Source of the DNA: Eustoma russellianum
Taxonomy: Eukaryota > Streptophyta > Magnoliopsida > Gentianales > Gentianaceae
Reading direction: 5' to 3'
Length of the DNA: 64,000 nt
Assembly (NCBI GenBank): GCA_036186865.1
Contig: AP025042.1
Span: 12,579,545-12,643,544 of the forward strand
The position numbers and the translations under genes were made by a program. Shown piece after piece: positions 11,417-23,977 of this stretch. Each line of letters starts with the position of its first letter. Position 1 is the first letter of the stretch. The notes under the pieces were generated by a model. The model was not told where the DNA came from. It saw only the letters and a list, made by a program, of their open reading frames with translations, and made no database searches.

Positions 11417-12496
11417 ATAATCATCATTGTCTCCAAATAATCTCATGTAAAAATATCACCTTCGTATACAAAGAAAAACAAACAAACAAAAACATATAAC
11501 GGATCCAAAAAGATAACTTTTTCCTTACAATTTTTGGCTGAGTTAGATTTATTGGCTTCTTTCTCTTTTTTCTCCTTTCTCTTTCCGTCTTTCTCGCTTT
11601 CTTTTTCTTTCTCTACCTGTCGTTCCCTCCTTTCTTCTTTGTTTGCTTGGTTTCTTTTCTCTGCATATTGTTCCTACTTGCTCCCTTATGCTTCTCTTTT
11701 CTTTTGTTTTTCGTCCTAATTTCCCCACTCTCCCACTTAGCGTATATCGAGCATTGCTAATTGAGGAAACTGTCAGAAGGTTACTTCAAAACATTAACTT
11801 TCCATTTTTATTTTTTTAATCTATTTAACAAATGATCATTTTACCTCTCTAAATATAACTAATTTTCTGCATCCTTACCTATCTCACGTAGTTTATAGGT
11901 ATCTGACGTTTATAGCATTCCTCGGACTTATACAATGGAGAGTAGAACCATGAGAACTGGTAGAAACTACCCCGAAGTTAATATAATTTTAATACTGTTT
12001 ATATAGTAATTTTCAGAATCCACCATCATAAAACACAAATTGAAAAAATATTTAAGAATCAATAACATACTCTTTCTGTTTAAAAATATATAAGTTAACT
12101 TTGATTTTTTACAGTAACGTAAATTATGATATGTTGAATAGTTGAGATAAGTTTATATTTTGAGAAATAGTATATTTGAAGATTTGTATAACAAAAGTTG
12201 GATTTACATGTTGGAAAGAAGAATGCAGACAGTGAAACGTGTTCCGCTTCGAGTTTTGGATATGGAGATGTAAACCTCATCTTTTTATTCGCTTTTAATC
12301 TGACTACATAAGAAGACTAAATGCTGAATCTAAGCGTAAAGTAATAATAATATAAGTGTAACAGCAATTTACATATTTGTTAAACCAACACGTCTAATTC
12401 GATTTAAAAAAAAGAAGAAAAAGTCTAGTTCTTTAAATTATGCTAAGATTCATTTATAGTAAATTGGATTTATGTTCCATTTATAGTAAATTGGAT
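11417..12496. other. AT-rich spacer inside the inverted repeat pair; no gene seen
   Basis: It contains a pyrimidine-rich stretch at 11556-11720 (TTTCTC/TTTCCT runs) and a 27-bp tandem duplication of CATTTATAGTAAATTGGATT plus TATGTT at 12451-12503. No coding similarity is recognisable in either strand. Confidence 0.5.
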
Positions 12497-12760
12497 TTAT
12501 GTTTCCATTTCTAATAGAGTCAAGTATATACTCTTCTTTGATTTTAGAATATGATGGAATAAAACAAAATGACTTATTAAATTGGTTGTGCTTCTTATAT
12601 TGTAAAGCAGCAGTTAATCGACATAGCTTGACGCATCATTATAAGTCATCGGGAGCAACTCTGTGTGTTTCTAACACATGAGTATGTTGCGCACTTTTGA
12701 CTCCCCATACACGTTATAGGCTGGAGCCTCTAATACAATAGGATAATATTGTTGTTGTGG
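12497..12760 (+). repeat. Inverted repeat arm B
   Basis: Plus-strand counterpart of 11077-11350. It shares AATAGAGTCAAG, CTTCTTTGA, AAAATGACT, GACGCATCATTA, TCATCGGGA, the identical TGTGTGTTTCTAACACATG and a closing ATTGTTGTTG. The arms are clearly homologous but diverged by many substitutions. Similarity fades just past TTGTTGTTG in both arms. Confidence 0.6.
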
Positions 12761-13061
12761 ATTTTTTTTACATATATATAAATGTCAGTAGGTGTATGCA
12801 TCTGTGAATGTCTAAACAAAGAGTATTCTAACTAGTCGATACCCAAATACGTTCAACAAAACGTCCAACAAACCTGGACACGTGCCCTTATCTCGATTTT
12901 CCCTTTGAAGTTTCATTCCTTCCCAGGAATCCATTTATTGCATAATTTTTTGTTTCGATTTTTCTTTCTTCTCACAATAATCGAGATTGAGAGAATAAAG
13001 AACCACCAAAATATTGAATTTTTAAAATCTATAAATTTTCATTTAGCATTTGTGACTGCGG
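12761..13061. other. Short spacer; nothing recognised
   Basis: AT-rich sequence between the inverted repeat arm and the next LTR. I see no ORF, RNA gene or repeat in it. Confidence 0.5.
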
Positions 13062-16000
13062 TGTAGCGCCTTTCGGCCCAGTGTACCTGTCATACTCTAT
13101 TAAGAGAAGTACAAAACGTCGGTCTCAATTACATGCACGTCACAACATCAAACCTGAAGTGTTATAGTGGAAGCAAAATAACTTAAACATTACACCATCA
13201 TCATGTCCATAATACAATCTTGAATACATCATCCACACAAATACTAAAGTCTCAAAAAATGTCAATAGTACATAATCATCAAAGACAATGCAGCTAAATG
13301 TGAGGTACAGGTGCCTACGTCTCAAATCATTGATAGCTTAACTTCGGTTTGCCTTCTAGATACCCTGTGTCCCCGTCGCTGTCCTCATCAATTTTTTTAA
13401 CCACAAGTGTAAGCAATTATATAAATTGCTAAGCAAGTAAACCTGTTAGGTCTGCTATGGGGTCAAACATATGAAGACGGGGTAATCAAATAATATATAA
13501 CATAAGAAATTGTCTGGCCGTCTTTTTTTTCACAAACAAGAACTTAACATATGCAATATAAATAAGTCCATGAAACATCAATACAATAAGTACGTAAATC
13601 CAATCTATGTCTCTAATCAATTTTCATAATAATCCATATCCATTCAATGTTTTCTGTTAGCCCGTGTCCGTAATACAATTTCCATAATATTCCATATTCA
13701 TCTAATTTTCATTAGGATCCATGTCCATGATGATGCACTAATGATGCAACAGTATGAAATGCAATGCATGTCTACATACATATTTTGTCGGAGACTTTCA
13801 AATCCATAATCCATATCCATATCCATATCCATATATATATATATATATCTATATCCAATTCCAACCGCGGTGGGTATCGTGATTTCACAAACAATAGAAG
13901 TTTTTATGTCTAAATCCAATGAAAACTCGCAACATGTCGTGTACATTTATTCATCCTATCTATACCATAAAAATGTCATACTGATGCAAAAGTTATAAAA
14001 CGATGCAATGAATGTCCATTTGGTAGGTGACCACTTCATCTGCGGTGGGTATATGATTTCACAACCAAATGCAATAGGTGATTTTTCCATGTCCAAACAC
14101 ATGAACTTTTGAAATAATGATATGTAAAATGATCCATGTCCATGAAATTACACATATAAATCCATTCCATATCCATAATACCATATACTTCCACATAAAT
14201 TCATACTTGCATGTAAGTACATTTAGTGAGGTGTATTTATATTTGGTTCCATAGTATGAGGTGTATACGGTCATGTATATACTTATGCATATGCTATGCT
14301 ACCTTTCATTCCCTTGGACACAAAGTATATTACAAGTCCCTACTGTGTGTATATATATGCATATATATATATGCATATATTCTTCCTCTTAAACAACTCT
14401 TCCTACAGTTTATTTATGCATGTTAATACATATAGATACATATGTATATGCCACTTATATATACCCATATCTCAGCTGTTTGAATATATACGTATCTACT
14501 CCATTCATTTTCCATTCGGTTATACTTTATAAGTATATTCCAAACCATATAAAATCCCATAAAATATGTATCCATATTATTCCATGAATAGTCAAATTAT
14601 TACTAAGTTTCCCAATCGCCTTTTCATATATATTTACAAAATCTGAAAATTCCTTTTTTTCTGTATGATAAATATTTACAAGTATACTCCTATTTTTATT
14701 ACACAACGACATTTGAGATCCATTTGACAAAATACCCAATTTACCCTTGAAATACCCCCTATGGCCGAATGATGGTTTGTTTTTGCATCAATTGTTCTTT
14801 TTATACAATATGTATTATAAATTAACTCCATTTAGTGAAACAACACCTATTATGACCTAAATATTCCTCTTTATAACACTAATGACATGAATCTCTCCTA
14901 AATTTGCAAGGGTTGAAAATCAAGTGATTTGAATGTTTCATCCTAGGTAAATATATCTAATCTTTCTAAACTCTTCTAACCATTTCTTGCCACTCTATAC
15001 TAAACATAAATATTGTCAACACAATTTTGTCCAATCAAGAATGTGGATAGGGTGGTATTGGCCGAATATTTGAGGAATGGTGGAAAGGTCTCCAATCATC
15101 TTTTTAAATACAAGGATCTTGTCTTTAACCCCTCATTAGATATTCATATCATTTTTACACTTCATCATGCATTAATCGGTCATAACATCTCTCATATGGC
15201 TGTGTATGTATTCATATATATATATATATATGTTCATACTTTGCATTACCTCCATCTTGTCCAATATCACGCATTTAGCCGAAATACATACACACCTCTT
15301 CACACTTTATTGTTCATGCAAAACTTTATTTTTCTTTCCTTCCTGTGGTACATTCGTCTTTATTTTAACATGCTTTTATCTATTCTTGGTCATGGTCATC
15401 TTTTTCATACGAACCTTCACACGCCCATATGTACTATGATAGGTAACCATAAATAATTTCCATAGGAATGTAGTTTACATGAACTTATGTCTAGTCATTA
15501 TCATAGTCCAACATAATAAAAGTCTCTTTACTTGTATTCTGTAGAAACTTAGCCTTGAATATACTTATGAATGATCCATTTTTTCTCACGGAACTTACTT
15601 AGTAGTTTTTGAAAAATGACAGAAAGACAGAAAGGATCTAAGAGATGTACTTGCCTACGTCACTTTCTTTAAGTGTATACTTGAAGATATCACCTTAATA
15701 GATGATCTACAAGCTTTCTTCTTGGTCTTAGATTGAAGGTCTTTCCTTCTTCTTTCCTAGATTGACCCATGGTTTTAGTGAGCCAAAGAAAAGAGTTGAT
15801 GAAATTTTTTGAGAAAAGTGATAGATAAAAGTATGTAAACTCATACGCAAGTAGATTCTTACCTTGATTTCCCTTGCTTATTGACTCCCTTAAACCCACA
15901 GTTTTGATGCCTACAATAGACTAGGAATACTTAGTCTTGTATTGCAAGAATGAATTGTGGTGTTGCAAGAAGATTTTCCTTTTCTTCCTTACTCCTTGAA

Positions 16001-16557
16001 CTCTCGGTTTTGGTGCAGAAGGAAAAGGCTTGAAGACTTGTTTTCTCTTGCTTGAAAGAAGAGGAAGATGTTGGGTGTTTAGTAAAATATGAAGTGTGGA
16101 AGAAAGAGGGTGAATGTCCTATATCTAAGGGGGTGGATCGGCCAAGACAAGAAAATAGAGAGAAAGAGAGAAATTTAGTGAGTGGAGTGGTTGGAGGAGA
16201 TTAGGAAATGGAAGACTTCTTCCATTATACTTGGTTAACTCGTAGGACTCCCTCAAATTGTAAGACATCTTCCGACCCCCATCATTTAGGCCACATGGCC
16301 GATTTTCTTGTCTTCCTTTTTTTTCTTCCACAAATATCTTCACATGTCCTATTTTCTTTTCCTTTTAATTTATTCTATAGTTTAAGTTGTTACATATTAA
16401 TCTTGTTTTATTGTTTATCATGTATTTATGAATGTTCGTTATCTAATTTAACTATATAACGGTATCTCAGATACTATATCATTCCGTTTGAAATTCAATT
16501 TTACTAACTACGATATTATAAAACGTTTCAATGTACGAAATTTTTCAGGGCGTAGCA
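13062..16557 (-). mobile_element. Gypsy LTR, minus orientation, probably solo
   Basis: On the minus strand it starts at 16557 with TGCTACGCCCTGAAAAATTT and ends at 13062 in GGCGCTACA, giving about 3.5 kb, the same size class as the 30055-33611 and 58993-62455 LTRs. A TATA-like TTAGATATAG lies near 16120, then a pyrimidine-rich leader, then the donor-like AAG|GTAAG at about 15862. The distal half is AT-rich with CCATAT microsatellite and two diverged copies of a GCGGTGGGTAT...GATTTCACAA block (13866 and 14044). No gag or pol flanks it, and no clear 5-bp target duplication is visible. Confidence 0.6.
13801..13853. repeat. CCATAT hexamer plus (AT)n microsatellite
   Basis: Repeated CCATAT units run into (AT)n inside the minus-orientation LTR. 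Related degenerate CCATATCCAT motifs are scattered over 13620-14560. Confidence 0.8.
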
Positions 16558-16876
16558 ACTGTATATGTTACATTCTCAATCTAATATCAAGAGGTGTGAT
16601 TGACAATGCCTCAATAGTTTATGACGAAGGATAAAATAGTTCACACATGTCATATGTTGATTAACTAAATGAAATCTAAATTTGGATCAGTCCGAGCTGA
16701 AGGTTCATCAAGATATCGAACGTCAAAAACAAATACACTTCAAAGATACTATTACAGTATTCTAAGCAATATCCCCGCAGGTTTGCAATAAAGGTTAAAT
16801 AACTCTTTTGACCAACACATCAGCGTGGAACACTTTATTATTGCAAATAAACAAGCAGGCAAATCTCCAGCAGCAC
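16558..16876. other. Unassigned sequence, possible pre-insertion target
   Basis: No recognisable coding, LTR or RNA feature. It is continuous in character with 17153-17590 on the other side of the SINE, so both may be the older target DNA into which the SINE inserted. Confidence 0.4.
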
Positions 16877-16892
16877 AGAAAACCTCAGAGAT
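16877..16892 (+). repeat. SINE target-site duplication, left copy
   Basis: AGAAAACCTCAGAGAT, repeated exactly at 17137-17152. A 16-bp perfect direct repeat is typical of LINE-machinery target-primed integration. Confidence 0.9.
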
Positions 16893-17136
16893 GGCCCCAG
16901 GGCCATAGTTCAGTGGTAAGTGGCAAAGGTGATTGGGGCTAGAATCCCGACGTCACGAGTTCGAGTCCGTGTGGAGACAATCTTTGTTGAAATATTACAA
17001 GGGTTGCCTCTGGGCTGGCTGAGTCTCGAGTGTCCTCTCCGTTTGCAGGGTTGCCGGTGGAGCATATCCCTCAATTTACATCCCACCTGCCTAAGGGGCC
17101 TCTGGTACAGATGGAGAGAACCCACTCCCTCATCAA
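16893..17136 (+). mobile_element. tRNA-derived SINE (244 bp) with 16-bp target duplication
   Basis: A non-coding retroposon beginning GGCCCCAGGGCCATAGTTCA. Its head has pol III promoter boxes: box A-like TAGTTCAGTGG at 16906-16916 and box B-like GAGTTCGAGTCC at 16957-16968, spaced as in a tRNA gene. The body continues for about 165 bp with no coding content and ends ACCCACTCCCTCATCAA without a poly(A) tail. Perfect 16-bp direct repeats flank it, which fixes both ends. It depends on a partner LINE reverse transcriptase for movement. I cannot assign it to a named SINE family from sequence alone. Confidence 0.88.
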
Positions 17137-17152
17137 AGAAAACCTCAGAGAT
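17137..17152 (+). repeat. SINE target-site duplication, right copy
   Basis: AGAAAACCTCAGAGAT, identical to 16877-16892. Confidence 0.9.
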
Positions 17153-18319
17153 AAAACTAGGGTTACACTCGTACATGTGGGACAAAAAATTGGACACCAT
17201 AAACATGTCTGTAACACAATACTACATACAGCAGCAACATAAAAAAATAGTAAAATGCTTATGCAGTGGACCGAAAACCTTGTCGATCGTTACATCCGTA
17301 GTCCCCCTGACAGATTGTGCAGACTTGATAGCCAAGTGGTCATCCAAGTTGGCCCGCGCTATGCAAGTTGCATTTTGACCGTTTTGTTCTCTCCAGGTTG
17401 TTCTCTAATCAATTCATCATAAATATTGTCTTACCACCTAAAGGTTGGGTATCTGAGCCTTAACTTATGGACCTGAGAGCTTTTTTGGTCTCTTCTTACT
17501 CTAAAATCCTATAAGAGTTTTTCTAGAATTAAAATTCGGACCTCTAACCTTTGGTTGTTATGGATGGATTATTTTTTTGCAGACTCATTTCGGCCATATA
17601 CTTAGCCCAATTTACATTTCATTGATTGAAAAGTTACAAGTGTTCATTTGTCAGTCTAATATTTTGAAGTCGAGCCTGAAAAGCATCTCTAAAAGACATA
17701 CACCACATTCGTCAGTTCAATTACCAAAAAAATATTCCATCTCGTAAGGCGAGTAAATAATCAGTGGAAGACCTATAAACTAAAAACTTACATAACATAA
17801 TAATAACGACATCTCAAATTTCATCATCTTCATACATAACATCTTCAAAATATAAATAACATCACAATACATCAAATAAAAAAATAAAAACTTAAGCTTC
17901 CATAACTCAATCCTAAGTGGCTTCATCTAGATCGTCACCTAAGAATATGTAAACGTAAAGTGATGAGCTCATGCATGTTTAGAAGAGATAGAAATCCTTT
18001 GATAACTCTAGATGTTTCTACCTCCCCCTTACTGTTCCCTAAACATAAGCATAACGTCATCGAGTTCAGTTCCACGAAGGCATACGTATGTATAACGCTA
18101 ATTATACAAACCTTTCTTTTCTTTTTCATTTCATTTCGTTCCGTTCTGTTTTATAAAATGACTTCATCTCATTCATTTTATTTTCATGCATTCTTTTAGT
18201 CTTTCTATATGACAAAATGAGACCCATTCAAATTTTTGTTTTATTTTAGACGCTTTGATCACATTCTATACCACAAGGGGCCCATTCTTTCTACGTATTT
18301 ATCCTGTTAAGACTCTTTT
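17153..18319. other. Unassigned AT-rich stretch; no gene recognised
   Basis: 17153-17590 shows no similarity I can name. 17600-18319 is AT-rich and resembles the distal part of a minus-orientation gypsy LTR in composition (many CATAAC and CATC motifs), but I see no LTR terminus. Short open frames here have no recognisable domains. Confidence 0.35.
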
Positions 18320-20196
18320 TATTACACCCTGTCTTCCGATACGTGGGTAAATTACTAAATCGAAATGTTGTGTTAAGTAGAACATGTATGATATGTAGTA
18401 TACCTTAAACAAATAATGTTTGCCCTAAGTAACTCAATAATTTATGTGGAATAATTAAATGAATTTAAGTAGTATGACACAACTATTTTGTAGATTCAAA
18501 TAAAAGGAAAAAAGAAAAGGTTAGACATGGAAAATAAGGCGGACAAATTTTTGTCCTATTCTACCCACCCATGCACCCCCTAGTCGGCCACCTCCAAGTA
18601 GATAGTGGGGAATTATTTTATTTTTCTTATCTCACGGTCATTAATTTTCTTACAACATTTTAGAAAAATTGCAAGTATGCAACTTCTACTCATTTTCTTC
18701 CAAGAAAGCCTCATTTCTGTCACCTTCTTATACCTTCAAAGAATAATCATTGCCTTCCACCCTTGCCTTTGGCCGGCCATATGCATGCAGGAAAGGGGAA
18801 GAGATTCCTTCCTCTTTTTTTCCCACACACCACCTTGAAACAATACTTTTACATACGATTCCCTCCATTACATTTACTCTCCTATTTTCAATAAATTTCA
18901 TGATGAAATCCTCCACTATTCCAACCATCACAACTGGCCAACATACGGATAAAAAGGGAGAGACTTTAGTTTTCTCTCATTCTTACTTCACCATTTCATT
19001 CCAAATAAGAGCAACTCATATTCTCTTTACCAAGAAAGAACAAAAAAATTCTTAACTTCCAAGAACTCCTTTAAACCGTGGACACCGAGGAAGAGGAAAA
19101 TATCTACAAGTCCAAGTGAAGGCGAGGACATGCAAGTGTTGGAAACCATCAACTCATACTTAAGGTAAGTATCTATAGCCCTCATTTCTAGTGATTCCTC
19201 TTCCATCACCTTTCTGAGTTGCTCAAAACTTTCGCCGTTTTGGGTACCTAGGCTGTGAGCTCAACAAAGAGGAAGGAGGAATTTTCTAAGTTGAAGAAAG
19301 AGGGTAATCATAAGAATTTTCAATGGTATGGTTTCTATTGTGGTTTGATGATAGGAAACTCTAAGTATTTTACCTTTAAGATGACTAAGTCATCTTTTTT
19401 TCTTGGCCTTTAGTTCGTGTACCCACCCAATAAAGAAGGAGAAGAAATCTTTTCCATTTTAAGGTTTAAATCCAAAGAAAAGGCAAGTACTCCACTTAGT
19501 TTCTTCATGCATGTTGAAATCTAAGCATCTATGTTCATATATAAACTTGGATCATTCATGAAATATGTTCAAAGATTTTTCTGGCATGAATATGCAAAAA
19601 GTATGTTTGTATGAAAGGTTTGTAATGTCTCTTGTGTGATTCTTGAATATGTGTATGTATACGGCCATGATGAAATGAAAAAAAGTCTTGCATTTGAAAA
19701 TGAAGATAAGTGATAGTCTCATATGTAGTTGCATATCTCATGTAGTGGAAGAATATGCATGCATGTATCATTTCATGACAAGTGTAATAAGAGTCTTTCT
19801 TTGAGTCATGTTCTTATGCATTCTCATGATGATCATCACTTATGTGATTTCTTATGACTTTCGGATTCTATGCATGTTGATAGCCTTGATTAAGTATGTT
19901 TGTGAGCCTCATATTCATGTCTAGATTCCTTAACCACAAAAGGTTGTTTCTTGATATCATCATGCCTAAGATATGCATGCATGTACACGGTTGGGGGCTG
20001 TTTTTAGCCATCCCCATGACCTTTATCATCCACCTTTATGATGAAGTTTAATCTTGATGATCATGGTTAAAAAAGTATGTTTCCATGGTTTCCATCATCC
20101 TTTATGTTTGTATGTAATTTTTCATCATGAACATCATAATGATTATGGCTCTTGAAATCATATCTATGGTGGAATCTAACATGCATGTGTATATTT
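18320..20196 (+). mobile_element. Probable gypsy LTR (+), interrupted by the copia element
   Basis: It starts about 18320 with TATTACACCCTGTCTTCCGA, close to the LTR start at 54592 (TGTTATGCCCCGCACCCTCCG). A pyrimidine-rich leader-like stretch follows, then a strong donor-like TAAG|GTAAGT at 19164/19165. The distal half is rich in ATG/CATG motifs like the LTR at 1-2145. The copia element inserted here, leaving TATTT duplications (20192-20196 and 40371-40375), so its remainder should resume at 40376. No gag or pol is attached. Confidence 0.45.
20192..20196. repeat. Copia target-site duplication, left (TATTT)
   Basis: TATTT directly precedes the LTR terminus TGTAGG and is repeated directly after the far LTR at 40371-40375. 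Confidence 0.88.
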
Positions 20197-22893
20197 TGTA
20201 GGACCTGTATAACAACACTAGAAGGGGAGGGGGGGTGTTGAATAGTGAGTGAGGAAAATCTGGTTTCTAAAACTTTTTAGACCAAATAACTCACTTCTAA
20301 AAAAAAGTTTATGTTTTCAGATCCTGATTTGATTTATCTAGATGACCTGGTTTTAGACCTCCAGAAACTATAAATTTTGGTGAAGATATGCTCTCAGATG
20401 TTATGAGCATCCCACAAAAATTTTAGATTGAAACTTCAAGCCTAACCCCTTGAAAACACGTTTTTGTACATATTGCGTCAATCTGCCAGAAACTATACTC
20501 CGAAATAAAAACTTTATTCCTATTAATTGGAAACTCTAAATGACCTAAAAAGTATATGGTATCACCGTCAAGATGTGTGCTTTAATGGGTTAAAAAAAAT
20601 TTCAAACTTCCCTTGGTAAGTATGTCAACCACTTTGATGTCCTCAACCTTTGCAAATCTGAGAATCAGATTGCACTAGTCTCAGAACTATTAACTTTGAC
20701 TAACTTATACCTATCCAAATGTCATGAAACTTGTCCCAAATGAAAGCTAGGACGTGTAGCTATGTATCTGAAAAATTGTGTGATTTTTGAAAAACGTTTG
20801 CTTACCGTGAGTATGAAAATGATGTAGTAAACTAAAACTAAAAGCAAAAGTGCCGAAAGTAAATAACAATGAGATTTTTATACTGGTTCGATTAAAATAA
20901 CCTACTTTAATCTGTGAGGACACCTTCCTTGGTATTCACTAATCACAAATGACACCTTGACTCATGGGTGACTGGAGTTTAATACCAACTCCACCCTTTT
21001 ACAATCAAACAAACAAACACAATAACGCGAACACCACCACCGATCGAATGAAGGCTTGATCATATCTTGATCACCCTTTTACCCGAGATGAACGTATGTG
21101 GATGGTTTACACAAAGACTATATAGTATATGGAAGATATGTATGATAGGCTTGAGGCTAAGAGCAAGAGAAAAGAATGGGAGAAGAAGAGAATAGTCTTG
21201 CTTTGAACTTGTAAGAATATGAACTTTTCTTAGCCTTGTCTTGCACCATCTTGCCCCTTCTTATAATTGAGGAGGACGCCCATATGGCTAAAAACTTCCT
21301 TCAAATTTGTCTTGAATACCTTGGAAGATTAACTTGTATAATATGATGACACAACCATGCTTACTTGGTGCAATATAATTAGAGGAATGACTTGTCTTTG
21401 CCTAGTTGTTATTTCTTGATGGACCATTGCTTATCCACCTTGGCACTCCATAAATGAGCTGGAAATTCAATTTAAAAATCTTAAACACATGATCAAAATC
21501 AAGGCAGTTAGTTTCCAATTAATCATGATATGATCCCCCTTAAATTTTGGAATAAAATTGAAGACAAGAAGATGCAAAAAAAATGGCTAGCTCCAAAAAC
21601 ATGTGCTGAAATTTCAGCATGTGTTGTATTTTGAATTGTTTCCTTGTGTGTTGCCCTCTTCAATGTCACCAATCATGTGTGGCTTATTCTCCACCAATTA
21701 AAGTGCCAAATAAACTCCACCTAGGCTCCAACAAGACTGAAATGGTGTGTGATCTCAGCTGCACATGTGATGAATTCTCTTTTGGTAAACTTTGTCACAT
21801 AATGATGCACAATCTTCACACACATGGTGAATTGCAATCAGACCTAAATTTATTTATCTAGATCACTCTAATATGTCTTGAATGTTTAAAAAGTGTCTAG
21901 ATATATGTGACATCAAGGCCAAAAACATCCAAGAAATGTAGAGGTGTAGAAACCGAATTTTCGACTTTCGTCTATTATGCGATTTTTCCCCGTTTAAAAT
22001 TAAAATTCTTGGACATGTAATATATATTAGGTCACAAATAATATACATAGAATAATGTGTATATTCGGCTCAAATGGCTGAAGGAAAAACGCCTCAGGTG
22101 ACAAAAGAAACTTGAATTTGAATTCTCCACAAATTTAGGCTAAATTTTGGGTGATTTGTGTGTGTAAACATGGTATGACTTTGAGTCTACATTTGTCATG
22201 TGTATCAAGAAAGGTTTGAGTATTTTTTGTGTATATAGGCTGACCATTTTATATGGTAAGCACGTGACATGTCGGTAAAGTTTCGGTAGTCACCCGATAC
22301 GACAATTTTCGATTTATAACCTTGTGACATGTCGTTATAATTTGATGGCACTATGACTTGTAATATATGATATGAGACCTGTATATACTCATAAATATAA
22401 GGTGTATATAATGGTGTAACATCGACATACGTTTATAATATATATGATGTGTAGATGGAATGTCGGAATCTAAGTATATAGTTTGTCGTGAAAAAATGGA
22501 TATATAATACGTATATGCATATGGCGTGTATATATAAGTTTGAAAAGAGAAATTTCCTTTCAAAATTTGTCGCCAAATAGCTCTCTCCAAATATATCCCA
22601 AATATGTCTTCATTTAATGAATTAGTTAGTTCATCTCCTTAAGCACTTCACTTAATGAACTAGTTTAGTTCATTAATTATGGCACCTAAAAATAGTATAA
22701 AGACAACAAATGTTTGCCATATTATGTAAGCCTCAATGCTTCATGGCTTGTTAGTATGAAAACATTATGTATAAACATGTAAAGCATTTTTATCACGTGC
22801 ATATATCAAGCAACACTTATTTCATGTATTCCGCAAACATGTAACATTTAAATCATGTATTTTTGAATCACTCAAACCTCGATTTCTCAACAA
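20197..22893 (-). repeat. 3' LTR of the Ty1/copia element (2,697 bp)
   Basis: On the minus strand it runs from TGTTGAGAAATCGAGG at 22893 to CCTACA at 20197. It matches the 5' LTR at 37787-40370 along its length, with about one difference per ten bases by eye at the 20197 end, so the insertion is old. The TATA site seen in the other LTR is degraded here to TTATAAGAAGG near 21260. A conserved GTGTCCTCACAGATTAAAGT block at about 20920 corresponds to GTGTCCTCGAAGACTGGAGT in the copia LTR at 56039. Confidence 0.9.
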
Positions 22894-22906
22894 TCTCCCC
22901 CTTCTG
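22894..22906 (-). promoter_or_regulatory. Copia polypurine tract
   Basis: AGAAGGGGGAGAT on the minus strand directly abuts the 3' LTR start TGTTGAG. It is the expected plus-strand primer for reverse transcription. Confidence 0.88.
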
Positions 22907-23159
22907 ATGATCTGCAAAATAACATTTATCCATGATTTAAATGTGATCACTCCCCTACAATTATGCACAAATTTAAAATTTTTGAATTTCACATATCGTG
23001 CTCCCCCTTAAATCCTGCTTCTCTCTCCCTTAAATCATGCTTCTCTCTCTCTCTTAAATCATGATTTTCTATCCCCTTTATTTTGTAAATGTCATTAACA
23101 GTATAAGTAAAAAATGTAAAGAAATAGCAGTTTATAGCACATTAGCAGAAATCATGCCT

Positions 23160-23977
23160 AATTTCGAACGCCAATTTTCATATGTGGCTTGATTAAGTGC
23201 TTTGGTGAATATGTCGTCTACTTTTGCTTCATTACGGGCATGTTCTGTAACAATATCACTATTGTTTACATGATTAAGAAGAAAGTGATATCGTACCTCT
23301 ATATGTTTTGCCTTAGAATGTAAAACGGGTTCTTAGACAAGTTAATAGCACTCATACTATCACAATATACGGGGATGCGATTTACAGCTATTACAAAATA
23401 TGTTATTTATTGTTTTAGCCATAATAGTTGTGTGCAACAAAGACTAAGTGTCATGTATTCCGCTTTAGTGGTAGATAATGCTACACTAGCTTGCTTTTTC
23501 AAAGACCAAGATATTAGCGAATTCCCAATGAATTGCATGTACCACTTGTGCTTTTTCTATCTATTTTACATCTGCTATAATCCGCATCAGTATAGGCATG
23601 CAAGTGAAATTCACAATTTTTATCATACCAAATTCCTAATGTGAGAGTATGCTTAATTTACCGAAATATCCTTTTTACAACATTATAGTACGACACTTTA
23701 GGGTTACTTTGAAAACAAGCACACATACAAAGACTAAATATGATATCGGGTCTACTTGTAGTAAGATAAAAAAGAACCAATCATAGACCTATACAAGCCA
23801 TTATCAAAATCTTTCCATTTTCATCTTTATCAAGTTCAGTGGTTACACTCATAGGGGTGAAAGATGGTTTTAACTTTTCAAAGTTAAATTTCTTAATCAT
23901 GTCATTAACGTATTTAACTTGACTCTTATATATGTCTTTACTAGTTTGCTTAATTTGCAAGCCAAGAAAATAATTTA
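23160..23977 (-). pseudogene. Copia RT C-terminal part and RNase H (downstream of the gypsy insertion)
   Basis: This continues the copia pol frame interrupted at 33617. FLGLQIKQ, followed by a KYVNDMIKKFNFEK segment at 23900-23965, is the region just after the copia RT palm. Below 23800 the frame is broken, but the RNase H terminus is recognisable: KAKHIEVRYHF near 23290-23320 and VDDIFTKALNQATYE near 23180-23215. Several stops and shifts occur. Together with 33617-34190 it shows the gypsy element inserted between YVDD and FLGLQ. Confidence 0.85.

Noticed and set aside
11534..11719. Ser/Phe-rich secreted peptide ORF
   Set aside because: The translation of a TTTCTC pyrimidine tract; composition alone explains it.
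15013..15456. 147-codon ORF in the minus-orientation LTR
   Set aside because: Low-complexity, AT-microsatellite derived (IYIYIYV run), no domain, opposite strand to the LTR.
13062..16557. Target-site duplication for this LTR
   Set aside because: The flanking pentamers (TGCGG and ACTGT) do not match, so I claim no duplication.
16893..16975. Possible tRNA gene
   Set aside because: Box A and box B are present, but acceptor-stem pairing is not evident and the unit is flanked by 16-bp direct repeats with a 165-bp tail, so it is a SINE head.
16920..17378. 152-codon ORF overlapping the SINE
   Set aside because: It starts inside the tRNA-like head and spans the target duplication; chance ORF.
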